From: Clostridiaceae bacterium
GTDB taxonomy: Bacteria > Bacillota > Clostridia > DSM-8532
Assembly (NCBI GenBank): GCA_012840245.1
Contig: DULR01000044.1
Location: 19,757 to 83,756, forward strand
Length of the DNA: 64,000 nucleotides
Reading direction: 5' to 3'
Shown here in pieces: positions 63,794 to 64,000 of the stretch. The notes below the pieces were generated by a model that did no database searches, was not told the DNA's origin, and saw only the letters and a program-made list of their open reading frames with translations. Each line of letters opens with the position of its first letter. Position 1 is the stretch's first letter. A program made the position numbers and the translations under genes.

Positions 63794-63868
63794 GGCTCCT
63801 CAAGTTGGACTCGAACCAACGACCCTGCGGTTAACAGCCGCATGCTCTACCGACTGAGCTATTGAGGA
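63793..63868 (-). tRNA. tRNA-Asn (anticodon GTT)
   Basis: A 76-base tRNA with the 3' CCA encoded in the gene. The acceptor stem pairs TCCTCAA with TTGAGGA, the D arm is AGCTCAGTCGGTAGAGC, the anticodon arm is TGCGGCTGTTAACCGCA with anticodon GTT, and the T arm is GGTTCGAGTCC-type. It lies about ten bases downstream of 5S rRNA and upstream of a terminator, so it is part of the rRNA operon transcript. Confidence 0.97.
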
Positions 63869-63876
63869 ATATAAAA

Positions 63877-63993
<117 letters not shown>

Positions 63994-64000
63994 AATTTGA

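Overview
The window looks like a chromosomal segment from a spore-forming, anaerobic member of the Clostridia (Firmicutes/Bacillota) with moderate GC. The grounds are: dipicolinate synthase genes dpaA and dpaB; oxygen-sensitive class III ribonucleotide reductase (nrdD/nrdG); single-chain glycyl-tRNA synthetase; pyruvate phosphate dikinase; the CIRCE/HrcA heat-shock system; remA; and gene orders typical of Firmicutes. I cannot name the genus. Almost every gene is on the minus strand. The plus-strand exceptions are ychF, a lipoprotein gene, an MFS transporter and a ZIP transporter, each a single-gene unit.

Layout, left to right. 1-5.2 kb: 3'-truncated DUF512 radical SAM gene, rpmF and yceD behind a strong promoter, glyA, an unassigned membrane protein and rluB. 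5.4-15.4 kb: ychF (+), a diacylglycerol-type glycosyltransferase, then the conserved block miaB-mutS-mutL-miaA-hfq (transcribed in that order). 15.5-19.5 kb: a Bax inhibitor-1 family protein and a thiamine-precursor ABC transporter operon under a TPP riboswitch with its own promoter and terminator. 19.7-25.8 kb: lipoprotein, sfsA, MFS transporter, dpaA-dpaB and an M16 protease. 25.9-32 kb: nrdD-nrdG with an NrdR box inside the promoter, radC, and a secreted 5'-nucleotidase with LysM. 32-45.5 kb: a long minus-strand series starting at a CIRCE-controlled promoter (hrcA-grpE-dnaK-dnaJ-prmA-rsmE-cheY-like) and continuing with yicC-remA-gmk-rpoZ, glyQS and ppdK. 45.8-52.6 kb: a degenerate CheA-like protein, hemW, lepA, a ZIP transporter, an AAC(3)-family protein and a small DUF1540 gene. 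52.7-57.8 kb: purine operon purE-purF-purM-purN-purD. 57.9-64 kb: DUF2156 protein, an atypical phosphofructokinase, trmL, cheX, a DUF362 ferredoxin-like protein, a DUF4015 lipoprotein, then tRNA-Asn and 5S rRNA, the 3' end of an rRNA operon whose other genes lie beyond the window.

Most genes are housekeeping. The parts worth a second look are a CheA-like protein that has lost recognisable kinase motifs and a standalone CheX and CheY-like protein elsewhere in the window; a phosphofructokinase with a changed metal/nucleotide-binding loop; two families of dispersed inverted repeats; a tRNA-Asn-derived inverted fragment next to the real tRNA; an NrdR box lying in the nrdD promoter spacer; and an AAC(3) homologue with a C-terminal cysteine cluster next to a cysteine-rich DUF1540 gene. 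No CRISPR array, intact insertion sequence, prophage or clearly new multi-gene system was seen.
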